Counted from the first letter of the stretch, positions 28,901 to 37,010 are shown. The stretch: 64,000 nucleotides of DNA from Variovorax paradoxus (GCF_030815855.1 NZ_JAUSXG010000001.1:1550001-1614000); one strand, 5' to 3'. Made by a program: numbers and translations. Notes: a model not told the origin generated them from the sequence alone.

Positions 28901-29313
28901 ACTACGCCGCGCTCGGCCTCACGCTGCGGCGCCATCCGCTCGCGCTGCTGCGCCCGCGCCTCGCGCGCATGAAGCTCATGAGCGCCGAAGAGCTGCGTTC
29001 GCTGCCCAGCGGGCAGACCGCGCGCGCCTGCGGCATCGTCAAGGGGCGGCAGCGTCCGGGCACCGCCAACGGCACCATCTTCGTCACGCTCGAGGACGAG
29101 ACCGGCAACGTCAACGTCATCGTCTGGAGCCACGTCATCGAGGCTTGGCGCGAGCCGCTTCTCAAGTCGCACCTGCTCGCGGTGCAGGGCACCTGGCAGC
29201 GCGACGACGACACCGGCGGCAAGGTGCAGCACCTGATCGCCACCGGCTTCAAGGACCTGACGCCGCTCATGGGGCGTCTGGCGCTGAGCAACACCAGCCG
29301 CGATTTCCATTGA
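25957..29313 (+). CDS. dnaE2: DnaE2, error-prone DNA polymerase III alpha-type subunit
   Basis: A 1118-residue C-family polymerase, near normal DnaE2 length. The N-terminal PHP domain starts Y-A-E-L-H-C-L-T-N-F-S-F. Catalytic aspartates are in P-P-D-I-D-V-D-F-E (about residue 433) and K-V-D-V-L-A-L-G (about residue 586). A helix-hairpin-helix region and a C-terminal OB fold (G-T-I-F-V-T-L-E-D-E-T-G-N-V-N) follow. It performs mutagenic lesion bypass with ImuA and ImuB under SOS control. The start MPDLSEKQ within imuB is the normal overlap. Confidence 0.95.
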   Translation: MPDLSEKQLRGRNSAKVHALPLPLRRKPVPALPDYAELHCLTNFSFQRGASTPEQMVERAYQLGYAALAITDECSVAGIVRAHVCLRELPAKLEEYKRDHPDEPPIPRNPGFRLLFGSEFRFERFRLVVIANDTEGWGNLCEFITAARNTELPKGEYRVSWDESDVASLQHCQVLFVPHRAPGGAMDIATLHEDLLAAKALYRENLWLAVEMLNELDDDLWFVTLMQAGEQTGVPLVAAGDVHMHARSAKPLHDVLTAVREGKTVAECGFALQPNAERHLRQRVRLAELYLSEMLSNTLVVAGRCRFDPEVIRETYKYPLETVGTHETPVQTLMRKTWEGAAVRFPEGIPNKVREQVEKELALIVEMKYEMFFLTVEDIVRFARSQHILCQGRGSSANSVVCYCLGITAVNPEKSHLLFERFLSRHRNEPPDIDVDFEHQRREEVIQYIYEKYGRERAAIAAVVICYRSRSALRDVGKAMGIDERLIDEFAKDHYWFDDTVLGEQLRQAAARVGVQEDELKLVQWIEMTQRLKGFPRHLSQHVGGFVLTHTRLTRLVPVEKASMKDRSVIQWEKDDLEAMGMLKVDVLALGMLSAIRRGLDHMNRWRGSVVEMHHIPNNDEKVFDMICDADTIGVFQIESRAQMSMLPRLKPRCYEDLVIEVAIVRPGPIQGGMVHPYLKQRERVAKGLAIHYEKEELRPALERTLGIPIFQEQVMQIAMIAAKFTADEADQLRRAMAAWKRKGGLDKFHDKLVQGMVDNGYKAEFAEAIFKQILGFGDYGFPESHAASFALLVTVSSWLKNYEPACFLAALLDSQPMGFYSPSQLVQDARRHGVEVRPVDVTCSDMDTTLEARGPDAPRMPSGTDARYAERLGNENQPAVRLGLNRVSSLSKEGAERLLDARAQAPFTSTEDLALRAELDGKDMAALAAADALMSLSGHRRQQVWDATAQRRSPALLKGVPINEQVLQLPAAPEGEEIVGDYAALGLTLRRHPLALLRPRLARMKLMSAEELRSLPSGQTARACGIVKGRQRPGTANGTIFVTLEDETGNVNVIVWSHVIEAWREPLLKSHLLAVQGTWQRDDDTGGKVQHLIATGFKDLTPLMGRLALSNTSRDFH

Positions 29314-29382
29314 CGGCATCGAATGCAACCGATCGTTCCATGTCTCGCGCGCCCCACGACTTTTCGCTAACCTGTTTCTCCC

Positions 29383-30324
29383 ATGCCCGCACTCGCCCTT
29401 GACCCTGCCGTTGCCGCGCCGATCGGTCCGCCGCCGCCCGCGCCCGATGTGCCGATACCCATGCCGCCGCCACCGCCGCCCGGATTGCCGCCCGAAGGCG
29501 ATCCGCCGCCTGTCGAGCCGCCGTTCACCGATCCCGGTTTCCCGCCGCCCGTGGTGGATCCTCCGCCGCCCTTGCAGAAAGCCGGTGAAGTGCCTTTCGG
29601 AAAACTGCACGCGCGGCGGCTGCGCGAAATCTACCGCTCGGCGGGCTGGCCCTGCTGCGATGCCATCGAGGTCGAGCTGCTTGCGGGCGGCTTCCTCGAA
29701 CGCGTGCGCACTTCGCAGGGCCACGAGACCCTGCGCGTGACCGACGCCGGCATTGCGCGCATTGCCACCACGCTCACCCTCAACCGCGCGGCGCTCTCAC
29801 CGCACGAGGCACTGGTCGAGCGCGTGGCGCGCGAGATGACGCGCGGCGGCCGCATCGCCTGGCGCGGCCTCGGCTTGCGCGCGCGCCTGCCGCCGCTCGA
29901 AGAGGGCGGCAAGCCGCGCTGGTGCATCGCGAAACCCGATGTGTTCTCGATTCGCAATACCAGCGTCGAGGCCTATGCGCATCCCATCGTGCACGAGGTG
30001 AAGGTGAGCCGCGCCGATCTGCTGGGCGACCTGCGCAAGCCCGACAAGCGCGCGGCCTACCTCGACCTGGGCGGCGAGTGCTGGTACGTGCTGGGCAACG
30101 ACGCGCGTGGCCGCTCGATTGCGTCACCCGACGAAATTCCGCCCGAATGCGGCGTGCTCGTGCTCGAAGGCGAACGGCTCGTGGTGGCGCGCGCCGCCGT
30201 GCATCGCGCCTTCGACCGCATTCCGTTCGGGGTGTGGCTGGCGCTCGCAAAGGCCCAGCCCATTGCGGGCTTCGACGACGATGCGCAGGACATGCTCGGC
30301 GAGCTCGCCGAGGACGCGGCTTAG
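29383..30324 (+). CDS. MmcB-like putative DNA-repair nuclease with Pro-rich leader
   Basis: A 313-residue protein. Residues 1-65 are very proline-rich (runs of P-P-P-P) and probably disordered. The C-terminal half has K-P-D-V-F-S followed by P-I-V-H-E-V-K-V-S-R-A-D-L and a downstream A-A-Y, resembling the D...ExK core of PD-(D/E)xK nucleases and the MmcB family, which is DNA-damage linked in alphaproteobacteria. It lies 69 bases after dnaE2 on the same strand, so it may share SOS induction. The assignment is by motif and neighbourhood, not by full-length similarity; it could also be a restriction-like protein of other use. Confidence 0.55.
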   Translation: MPALALDPAVAAPIGPPPPAPDVPIPMPPPPPPGLPPEGDPPPVEPPFTDPGFPPPVVDPPPPLQKAGEVPFGKLHARRLREIYRSAGWPCCDAIEVELLAGGFLERVRTSQGHETLRVTDAGIARIATTLTLNRAALSPHEALVERVAREMTRGGRIAWRGLGLRARLPPLEEGGKPRWCIAKPDVFSIRNTSVEAYAHPIVHEVKVSRADLLGDLRKPDKRAAYLDLGGECWYVLGNDARGRSIASPDEIPPECGVLVLEGERLVVARAAVHRAFDRIPFGVWLALAKAQPIAGFDDDAQDMLGELAEDAA

Positions 30325-30866
30325 CGCTGCATGGGATAGCGCGCCAGCAGCTCGTGGTAAAAAAAGTTGCCGCGGTGCGAGCGGATCAGCCTGAACTCCC
30401 GCACCCTCCAGCGGATCGGCGGCAGGCACGGGGGCCGTGCGGCGCGCTCGGTTTGCCTGGCGATGGTGATATGCGGCGTCCATCCGGCGGTGGATGCCGC
30501 GGGTCTGGCGAGGCCGGTGTTGCGCACCGCTCGCACGATGTCGTCATGAAGCGCGCGCAGACCCTCATGCTCGGCCGGTTGCACCACCGAAATGTCGTTG
30601 CGCCAGGTGCATGAGCTGTCGAGTGTGAGTTCCAGCGGCCGCATCGGCACTTCGGCGAGTGCATGGCGCAACAGCTCTTCGATGGCATGGCCGCGATCTT
30701 CCACGCGATGCAACGTGAGATGCAGGCGATGTCCGGGCGGAAAGTAGTGGCCCCTGGGCCACCACCATTCGGCGCAATGCGCCTTGATGGCGGCTTGCAC
30801 TGCTGCGTCGGGGAACAGCCCGATAACGAGCGCCCGTGCTGCCAACGCCTGTGTTCGCTCGTCCAC
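30321..30866 (-). CDS. 2H phosphoesterase (2'-5' RNA ligase/LigT-like)
   Basis: A 181-residue protein with the two H-x-T/S-x signatures of the 2H superfamily: H-L-T-L at about residue 49 and H-I-T-I at about residue 132, spaced as expected. Members hydrolyse or form 2'-5' linkages or cyclic phosphates in RNA and nucleotides; the bacterial role is often unclear. A GTG start is chosen because the upstream extension is low-complexity Arg/Ser and overlaps the neighbouring gene. It follows the 76-residue gene by 7 bases and overlaps the end of the MmcB-like gene by 4 bases on the other strand. Confidence 0.78.
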   Translation of the reverse strand: MDERTQALAARALVIGLFPDAAVQAAIKAHCAEWWWPRGHYFPPGHRLHLTLHRVEDRGHAIEELLRHALAEVPMRPLELTLDSSCTWRNDISVVQPAEHEGLRALHDDIVRAVRNTGLARPAASTAGWTPHITIARQTERAARPPCLPPIRWRVREFRLIRSHRGNFFYHELLARYPMQR

Positions 30867-30873
30867 TGCCTTC

Positions 30874-31104
30874 TCACTCCGCGGGCGGCCACCACTGTTC
30901 TGCCGTCGTGCGGATGATGCGCGCCGCCTGCATGCGGATGTCGTTGCCGTCGTGAGGCGCGCTGCCGTCGTCGCGGTCCCTGTCGGAGCGCACGCGAAAA
31001 GGCCAGGTCGAAATTCGGCCTGCATGCGATCGGGGTAGCGGGCGCCGCAGCGGCGAAAAAAACAGAATCCGCGCAGAGGGCGCTGGCGGGCTGGCGGTGG
31101 TCAT
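30874..31104 (-). CDS. 76-residue protein behind a LexA-type box
   Basis: I do not recognise this protein. It is basic at the N-terminal half (S-P-L-R-R-P-L-P-R-S-H) with an acidic/basic S-D-R-D-R-D-D-G-S centre and ends A-A-R-I-I-R-T-T-A-E-Q-W-W-P-P-A-E. No signal peptide or membrane segment is visible. A GAGG ribosome-binding site lies near the ATG. A perfect CTG-N10-CAG LexA-type site lies 50 bases upstream, and a 2H phosphoesterase follows 7 bases downstream, so both are probably SOS-induced together. It could be a small regulator or inhibitor of replication or division; this is inference only. Confidence 0.55.
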   Translation of the reverse strand: MTTASPPAPSARILFFSPLRRPLPRSHAGRISTWPFRVRSDRDRDDGSAPHDGNDIRMQAARIIRTTAEQWWPPAE

Positions 31105-31154
31105 GGTGTCGCCTCGAATGTTGCTCTGGGAGACGAGTCATTCTAGAGGAAACA

Positions 31155-31170
31155 CTGTATGAACGTACAG
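31155..31170. promoter_or_regulatory. Second LexA (SOS)-type box
   Basis: CTGTATGAACGTACAG, a perfect CTG-N10-CAG palindrome. It lies 50 bases before the start of the 76-residue minus-strand gene and downstream of the lipoprotein gene's stop, so the small protein and the 2H phosphoesterase are the only genes it can serve. The core is less AT-rich than in the imuA box, hence somewhat lower confidence. Confidence 0.75.
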
Positions 31171-31185
31171 CCTATTTGCGTCGCC

Positions 31186-31779
31186 TCAAATGCTGAGAAG
31201 GGGGTGAGCGGCCCTCGGCGTGTCGGGGCCGCTGCGCAGGTTGCGCTCGATGAACTCGCGGGCGATGGCGTCCAGGTTGGCCGGGGCAGGGGCGGCGAAC
31301 GACATGCGGTATTTCAGCAACCGGCCATTGCGCCCCGTGAGGTAAGTGAACGAGTCGTAGGTCTTTTGGCTCGCGGCGTGCAGCACGCGAAAGCTCACGC
31401 GGCGAAAGGCCTGGCCTTCGATCAATTCGTCGCTGACCGGACCGACTTCCACGTTGGCATAGACGCCCCTTGCGCCTGCAAGCCGGACCTCGTCCACGGC
31501 GGCCCTGAAATGTTCGTCGAACTCCGGATCGCCGATGCCTGCGGCCCAATTGCTTCGCTTCATGCCGTACACGTAGACATCGACCCAGCCCACCTTGCTT
31601 TCATGGCGGTGGCTGATGCCCAAGCCCGGCTGGCGTGCCTCGTACGAGGTCGAACGCACGTAATGCCATTGCACCGCACCGACGGCCGGAGCCGAGGTGG
31701 CGGGAGGTGCCGCAGGCGGCGCGGCGCACCCCGAGAGCAGGGCGGCAGCCGTCAACAGGGCAGACCAGAGCTTCGTCAT
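31186..31779 (-). CDS. Predicted lipoprotein of unknown function
   Basis: A 197-residue protein with a lipoprotein signal MTKLWSALLTAAALLSGC; the lipid-modified Cys is residue 18 of the L-L-S-G-C lipobox, so it is anchored in a membrane facing the periplasm. A short Ala/Pro linker follows. The mature domain has several beta-strand-like stretches (V-G-W-V-D-V-Y-V-Y-G, G-V-Y-A-N-V-E-V) but no family I recognise. It is 35 bases after the 94-residue gene, so it may be the tail of the long minus-strand transcript. Confidence 0.75.
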   Translation of the reverse strand: MTKLWSALLTAAALLSGCAAPPAAPPATSAPAVGAVQWHYVRSTSYEARQPGLGISHRHESKVGWVDVYVYGMKRSNWAAGIGDPEFDEHFRAAVDEVRLAGARGVYANVEVGPVSDELIEGQAFRRVSFRVLHAASQKTYDSFTYLTGRNGRLLKYRMSFAAPAPANLDAIAREFIERNLRSGPDTPRAAHPLLSI

Positions 31780-31814
31780 GGAGGTCTGCCTCGACAGGTG
31801 ACGTGCCTCGGCCG

Positions 31815-32099
31815 TCAGTCCAGCCGGACTTCGAAATACGCTTCGTCGGCTTCGCCCAGTGCGCGGAAGCCGGCCGTCTTGGCGGCTTCGTAGGCCTTGG
31901 CCCAACTCGCGGCCAGCGCAATCTCGTCCTTGGTGAGTTCGTTCGCGCTCGACTCGCTGGCGTTTTCGAAGGCCTTCAGCGCTGGCTTCACGCCGTCGCC
32001 CAGCAACTTGTCGAGTTCGCGCCGGAAGCGCGACTCTGCCGCGGAAATGACTTCGGCCGGTGCATCGGGGAAGTCGATCAGGTTCACTGTGTAGCTCAT
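31815..32099 (-). CDS. Small conserved-looking cytoplasmic protein
   Basis: A 94-residue, mostly helical, acidic protein starting MSYTVNLIDFPDAPAEV with an AESRFRRELDKLLGDGVKPA helix and ending E-A-Y-F-E-V-R-L-D. It has no signal or membrane segment. I do not recognise a domain. It begins 9 bases after the manC stop on the same strand and so is likely cotranscribed with the polysaccharide genes, which may be incidental. Confidence 0.65.
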   Translation of the reverse strand: MSYTVNLIDFPDAPAEVISAAESRFRRELDKLLGDGVKPALKAFENASESSANELTKDEIALAASWAKAYEAAKTAGFRALGEADEAYFEVRLD

Positions 32100-32108
32100 G
32101 GGCGGATG

Positions 32109-33620
32109 CTACGTGATGCGTGTCGCCGCCTGCAGGGTCTCACCGGCAAGACCGCCATTGCCGCCGCCATCGAGGGGCAACGCAACCGCTGCTTCAGGCA
32201 GTGTCTTGATGGGCGCGCAGCGGCCGTAGGTGTCATCGAAGCGCACGATATCGTCCTCGCCCAGATAGCTGCCGGTTTGCACCTCGATCACTTCCAGCAC
32301 CGTCTTGCCGGGGTTTTCCAGCCGGTGAATGGCGCCCGACGGAAGATAGATGGATTCGTTCTCCCGCACCAGGGTGACCTGCCCGTCGCAGGTGGCCTTG
32401 GCCGTGCCGCGTACCACGATCCAGTGCTCGGCGCGATGGTGGTGCATCTGCAGCGACAGCTTGCCCCCCGGAATGACGGTGAGGCGCTTCACCTGAAAAC
32501 GTTCGCCGAAGTCGAGTTTGTCGTAGGCCCCCCAGGGCCGGACCACGCGCCGATGCTCCGTCGCTTCGGCGTGGCCCGCAAGCGCGAGCATGCGCACCAC
32601 CTCTCCGACCTGCTCCGCGCAGTCCGCTTTTGCCACCAGCACGGCGTCGGGCGTGTCCACGATGATCAGGTCGTCGGTGCCCAGCGCCACGACCGGCCGG
32701 TACGGCGCATGGATGAAGGTATTGCGCGAACGCAGCGCGCTGGCCTTGCCGCTCAGGCGGTTGCCGGTTGCGTCCTCCGGATGCAGCTTGCCCACCGCGT
32801 TCCAGCTCCCGACATCGCTCCAGGCGCCGTCGAACTTCACGACGGCGATGTCCTGCTGCTTTTCGAGCACCGCGTAATCGATGCTGTCGCTGCGGCAGGC
32901 CTGGAAGGCTTCGCGTTCCAGACGGTCGAAGCTGCCGTCGCGGGAGACGGCGGTGGTCGCGCGCTGGCACGCCAGCAGGATGTCGGGCGCATGGGCCTGC
33001 AACGCCGAGATCAGCGTGCCGGCCTGCAGGAGAAAGATGCCCGCGTTCCAGCTGTAGCCGCCGTGCAGGATCAGCGACTCGGCCACGTCCGCCGTCGGCT
33101 TTTCCACGAAGCGCACGACGGCCCGGCTGCAGCCGTCGGCCGATACCGCGCCAGCCTCGATGTAGCCGTAGGCAGTGCTGGGGAAGGAGGGCGCCACGCC
33201 GAAGGTCACGATGTGCCCGGCCAGTGCGGCGTCGACGCCGCGGCGCACCGTCTCGGCGAAAAGAGGCGTGTCGGGAATGTGGTGGTCGGCCGGCGCGAAC
33301 AGCAGCAGGTCGTTCCTGTCGGCCAGCAGCGCCGCGGCCGCCATGGCCGCCGCGGTGTTGCGCGCCACGGGCTCGAGAATCTGCCGCCCGGTCGCGCCGG
33401 CCTTCTCGACCGTCTCCCGCACCAGGAAGCGGTGGTCTTCGGATGCAATGCAGGTGATGTTGCTGTTCAGGCTGCACAGGCGCTCCAGCGTCATTTGCAG
33501 CAGGCTCTTGTCGCCGATCAGCGGCGCGAACTGCTTGGGCAGCGTCTTGCGCGAGAGCGGCCACAGGCGCGTGCCGCTGCCTCCGCAGAGCACGACGGGA
33601 TGGATGGCGGGAGTGTTCAT
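32109..33620 (-). CDS. manC: Mannose-1-phosphate guanylyltransferase / mannose-6-phosphate isomerase
   Basis: A 503-residue bifunctional enzyme making GDP-mannose. The N-terminal nucleotidyltransferase has L-C-G-G-S-G-T-R-L-W-P-L-S-R with K-Q-F after it; the C-terminal cupin isomerase domain has R-P-W-G-A-Y and P-G-G-K-L-S-L-Q-M-H-H-H-R-A-E-H-W. GDP-mannose is the precursor of GDP-fucose, made with the help of the Fcl encoded at 41440-42417. It is the last clear enzyme of the polysaccharide operon, 34 bases after the LuxR-type regulator. Confidence 0.95.
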   Translation of the reverse strand: MNTPAIHPVVLCGGSGTRLWPLSRKTLPKQFAPLIGDKSLLQMTLERLCSLNSNITCIASEDHRFLVRETVEKAGATGRQILEPVARNTAAAMAAAALLADRNDLLLFAPADHHIPDTPLFAETVRRGVDAALAGHIVTFGVAPSFPSTAYGYIEAGAVSADGCSRAVVRFVEKPTADVAESLILHGGYSWNAGIFLLQAGTLISALQAHAPDILLACQRATTAVSRDGSFDRLEREAFQACRSDSIDYAVLEKQQDIAVVKFDGAWSDVGSWNAVGKLHPEDATGNRLSGKASALRSRNTFIHAPYRPVVALGTDDLIIVDTPDAVLVAKADCAEQVGEVVRMLALAGHAEATEHRRVVRPWGAYDKLDFGERFQVKRLTVIPGGKLSLQMHHHRAEHWIVVRGTAKATCDGQVTLVRENESIYLPSGAIHRLENPGKTVLEVIEVQTGSYLGEDDIVRFDDTYGRCAPIKTLPEAAVALPLDGGGNGGLAGETLQAATRIT

Positions 33621-33654
33621 GGCAAACGTCCTTGTGAAAGGGATGACTGCCCGG

Positions 33655-34443
33655 TCAGAGCTGGCCGGTGTTGGTGGCGAAGCTCACCGCCTGTGCGCGC
33701 GAATGCACCTGAAGCTTCTTGTAGATGTTCTTGATGTGGGCATTGACCGTCTGTCCCGAGATCCCGAGCCTCATGCTAATCTCCTTTGACACGCAGCCGC
33801 GTGCCACGCAGCGAAGAACTTCCCGCTCGCGTGTCGTCAGCGTCACTTCACGCTGCGGCGTTTCTACCGGAGGCGGCTCGCCGCCCGGTTGCAGGTTCAT
33901 TCGCGTCAGCAGCCGGCGCGCCAGCTTGGGCGTGATGGCCGCACCGCCGTTGACCACCTGCAGCACGGCTTGGGCGAAGCTCTGGAGCCAGGCGTGCTTG
34001 AGCAGGTAGCCCGTGGCGCCGAGCTCGAAGGCGTGCATCACGTGGGCGTCGTCTTCTATCGCGGAGATCACGATGATCTCGCAGTAGCGGTGCAGCTTGC
34101 GGGCTTCGCGAATGAGTTCGAACCCCGATCCGTCGCCGAGCCGCAGGTCGACCATCAGCACATCGAACTCGTGGGTCGTCAGCAGGCGGCGGCCGTCGCG
34201 GACGCTGCCGGCCTGCGCCTCGAGCTGAATACGCATGTCCGACAGCAGCTCCTGGGCGATCACCCGGCGCATGAATTCGTCGTCGTCCACGAGCAGCACG
34301 CGAACCGGCGCATCTTCCTGCCCGGTCAGGAAATGCGGCCACAGCGGTTCGGCCGGAGGACAGACGCCGGGATAACCCATGCGGCGCTCGGACGCCCGAG
34401 CGGAATCCGGGGGGTCGGAAGAGTGAGGCACGTTATCTGGCAT
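33655..34443 (-). CDS. LuxR/NarL-type response regulator
   Basis: A 262-residue two-component response regulator. After a 45-residue leader comes a receiver domain (V-R-V-L-L-V-D-D-D-E; phospho-acceptor Asp in L-M-V-D-L-R-L-G), then a C-terminal LuxR helix-turn-helix (L-T-T-R-E-R-E-V-L-R-C-V-A-R-G, with I-S-G-Q-T-V-N-A-H-I-K-N-I-Y-K-K-L). No histidine kinase is encoded nearby, so it is an orphan. Embedded between wcaI-like and manC genes, it probably controls the exopolysaccharide/NRPS-PKS operon in which it lies. Confidence 0.9.
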   Translation of the reverse strand: MPDNVPHSSDPPDSARASERRMGYPGVCPPAEPLWPHFLTGQEDAPVRVLLVDDDEFMRRVIAQELLSDMRIQLEAQAGSVRDGRRLLTTHEFDVLMVDLRLGDGSGFELIREARKLHRYCEIIVISAIEDDAHVMHAFELGATGYLLKHAWLQSFAQAVLQVVNGGAAITPKLARRLLTRMNLQPGGEPPPVETPQREVTLTTREREVLRCVARGCVSKEISMRLGISGQTVNAHIKNIYKKLQVHSRAQAVSFATNTGQL

Positions 34444-34500
34444 GACGATTCCCTGGTCAGTTGGTTGATAAGGTCGGAGGAGGCGGGGCGGTGGGCGGCG

Positions 34501-35748
34501 TCAGTCGGCCACGCAGCGCAGCAACTCCCGTTCGAGGCGCAGCAGGATGGCGTTCCGATCCAGTTCGCTTTCGGCAAACGAGCGTGCGGCCGCACCCATC
34601 GCTTCGCGCTGCGGGCGCGACAGCGCGAGCTGCGCGATGGCGTCGGCCAACGCAGCGGCATCGCCGGGCGCAACCACCATGCCGCGGCCGGACACCACGT
34701 TGCTCAGTTCGGTGCCCGCATGGGCCGTCACGATCACGGCCTTGCCGCTCGCGAGCATGCCGGCCAGCTTCGACGGCATCACCAGGTCCGCAGCGTCGGC
34801 GCGCTGCGGCAGCACGTGGATGTCCGCCATTCCGAGCAGTTCGTTGAGCCGCTCGGCGGGCTGCAGGTCGAGAAAGTGAACCCGGGCCAGGTCGGCGCAG
34901 GCGGTCTTCAGCGGCTCGCGGCTCGGGCCGTTGCCGCACAAGACGAAATGGATGTGCGCCGCGGCGACCAGGCGGTGCGCCGCGTCGGCCAGCAGCTCGA
35001 TGCCCTGCTTTGTACCCAGGCTCCCCGCATAGAGCACCACCACGGCGTCCGCCGGAATGCCGAGCTCGGCGCGATAGCCGCTGGTGGCTTCGCCCTCGGC
35101 CGATGCGGTGGCCGGTTGCGGGAAGATCGAACGCACGTCCACCCAGTTGGGCAGCAGCACCAGCCGGGTCCCGTCGATGCCCTTGTCCCTTGCCTTGTCG
35201 AGCATGGTGGCCGAAATGGTCGAGACCCGGTTGAACCGGCCGAGGAGCCAGCGCTCCATCGAGAGTGCGAAGCGCCGCACCCGGGCGCCGCGCACCAGCC
35301 CCATGCCGAAGGCGGCGTCCACCTCGTAGTCCTGGATGTGCAGCCACGACTTGATGCCGAGCATGCGGGAGAAGAAGAGCACGGCCGGCGCGCAGAAAAG
35401 AGGCGGCTCGACGACGAAGACCAGGTCCGGCTTCCAGCGGATCTGCGCAAAGAGCAGCGGCATGCTCGACACCATGAACGAGAAGAGGTGCGCGATGCGG
35501 GCCAGCGCCCGCGGCCGCGCGGGCACCCAGGTCGGTGCGCGCCAGACCGTGACGCCGTTCCAGTCCGTCTTGCGGTAGGCCCAGGCCGAATGGCCGTCGA
35601 ACAGCGCCCAGTGCGGAAAGAAGGGCGGCGACGCAATCACGCGCACGTCGTGTCCCTTGGCGTGCAGCCACTGCGCCATCTCGCCCGAGTACTTGCCGAT
35701 GCCGACGAGCTCGGGCGTGAAGTTCATCGAATAGAGCAGGATTTTCAC
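34501..35748 (-). CDS. WcaI-like glycosyltransferase (GT4)
   Basis: A 415-residue GT-B fold glycosyltransferase resembling colanic-acid WcaI. The N-terminus MKILLYSMNFTPELVGIGKY is diagnostic, with the Y-x-P/T-E-x-x-G-I-G-K-Y segment. The donor-binding half has V-V-L-Y-A-G-S-L-G and the C-terminal P-S-K-L-A-G-M-L-A-S-G-K-A-V signature. It transfers a sugar from a nucleotide donor to the lipid-linked repeat unit in the cytoplasm. It overlaps the flippase gene by 4 bases. Confidence 0.9.
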   Translation of the reverse strand: MKILLYSMNFTPELVGIGKYSGEMAQWLHAKGHDVRVIASPPFFPHWALFDGHSAWAYRKTDWNGVTVWRAPTWVPARPRALARIAHLFSFMVSSMPLLFAQIRWKPDLVFVVEPPLFCAPAVLFFSRMLGIKSWLHIQDYEVDAAFGMGLVRGARVRRFALSMERWLLGRFNRVSTISATMLDKARDKGIDGTRLVLLPNWVDVRSIFPQPATASAEGEATSGYRAELGIPADAVVVLYAGSLGTKQGIELLADAAHRLVAAAHIHFVLCGNGPSREPLKTACADLARVHFLDLQPAERLNELLGMADIHVLPQRADAADLVMPSKLAGMLASGKAVIVTAHAGTELSNVVSGRGMVVAPGDAAALADAIAQLALSRPQREAMGAAARSFAESELDRNAILLRLERELLRCVAD

Positions 35749-37010
35749 GACGACCTTTCAAAAGAACCGCGAACCAGCCGCGCGATCGGATAGAAGCCGA
35801 ACAGCGCGCGCATCCGCACCTCGTAGAGAAGAAAATCGGAGACGAAGGCAACGAAGAACACGTAGTGCGGCTTGCCGGGAAACAACGACACGACCACGCC
35901 GTAGGACAGGAGCCGCAACACCACTTCGAGCAGCGCCCAGCCGCCGAGCGTGCCCATGGGGCTCTTGAGCGCCAGCAGCATCTCGTGGTGGATCGTGTAG
36001 GTGCGCAGCAGAAAGTAGGGCGCAATGCAGATGAAGATCTCGAGCGCTTCGCGCCCGACCTTCAGCAGCGGCGCGGCCACCGTGATCAGCGCGGCCAGCG
36101 CGGCAAAGAGCACGCAGCCCAGCAGAAACGATTGCTTCGCCAGCTGCAGCGTCGACGCATCGAGCTTGCCGGCCTCGGCGTCCAGCATGGCGCGCGTCTT
36201 CGTATAGAGAAACGCCTGCACGAACTGCGATGGTGCTTCCGCCAGCAGAAACGCGACCTTGAAAGCGCCCACGTATCCGAGCGGCATGAAGAAGGCAACC
36301 ACCAGCAGGTCGGACTTGCGAAGCAGGAACATCAGCAGCGAATAGACCGTAGCGCCGCCCTGCGACTGGAGACGCAGCGCGGGCGGGCCGCGCGGCGGAC
36401 CGGCGGCCCAGCCGGTGCGCAGGCTCGCCGCGCCCACAAGCAGGAAGGCCACGAGGTTGATGAGCAGCAGCTGCCAAGCCCCCAGCTCGAACCCGAGCAC
36501 GATGAGCGCCGCGATGCCCAGCACCAGAATGCTCGAGCGGATGCCCGTCTCCAGGTTGAGCAGCCCCGCGTAGCCCAGTCCCCGGCTGTAGGAAAGGCGC
36601 AGGCTGATGAACGAGAAGACCGCCAGCGTGCACACGATCAGCGCAAAAGGCAGGCCCTCCACCTGCAGGTGCTGAACCTTGAGGATCAATGCGACCAGCA
36701 GGGTGGCCAGCGGAATGCCGATGGCCAGCGTGCGCAGCACATCGCCCCGGCGCACGCCCGGCGGCACGCTGGCGGCTTCGCGCGAGAACAACAGCGGACT
36801 GCCCAGCGTTCCCACCACCAGCGCCGCCTCCAGCACCGACTGGTAGATCGAGTACTCGCCGAACTCGGCGGGCGAGACATACGCCGCCATCAGAAAGACG
36901 GCCAGGAAGCCCGACAGGTAGGCATAGAGCCGCGAGGCCAGCGCACCCAGGCCGCGCAGCTGCACGGCACGAAAGCCGGGCAGGGTGATGGAGCGGTCGA
37001 GGAGGTTCAT
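35745..37010 (-). CDS. wzx: Wzx-type polysaccharide flippase
   Basis: A 421-residue inner-membrane protein with about 12 hydrophobic segments, fitting the polysaccharide transporter (MOP) family. Typical features are the amphipathic N-terminus G-L-G-A-L-A-S-R-L-Y-A-Y-L, S-P-A-E-F-G-E-Y, and a mid-protein R-K-S-D-L-L-V-V-A-F-F-M-P-L-G segment. It flips undecaprenyl-linked repeat units to the periplasm for the Wzy polymerase encoded at 40075-41403. It is coupled to the downstream glycosyltransferase by a 4-base overlap. Confidence 0.85.
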   Translation of the reverse strand: MNLLDRSITLPGFRAVQLRGLGALASRLYAYLSGFLAVFLMAAYVSPAEFGEYSIYQSVLEAALVVGTLGSPLLFSREAASVPPGVRRGDVLRTLAIGIPLATLLVALILKVQHLQVEGLPFALIVCTLAVFSFISLRLSYSRGLGYAGLLNLETGIRSSILVLGIAALIVLGFELGAWQLLLINLVAFLLVGAASLRTGWAAGPPRGPPALRLQSQGGATVYSLLMFLLRKSDLLVVAFFMPLGYVGAFKVAFLLAEAPSQFVQAFLYTKTRAMLDAEAGKLDASTLQLAKQSFLLGCVLFAALAALITVAAPLLKVGREALEIFICIAPYFLLRTYTIHHEMLLALKSPMGTLGGWALLEVVLRLLSYGVVVSLFPGKPHYVFFVAFVSDFLLYEVRMRALFGFYPIARLVRGSFERSS

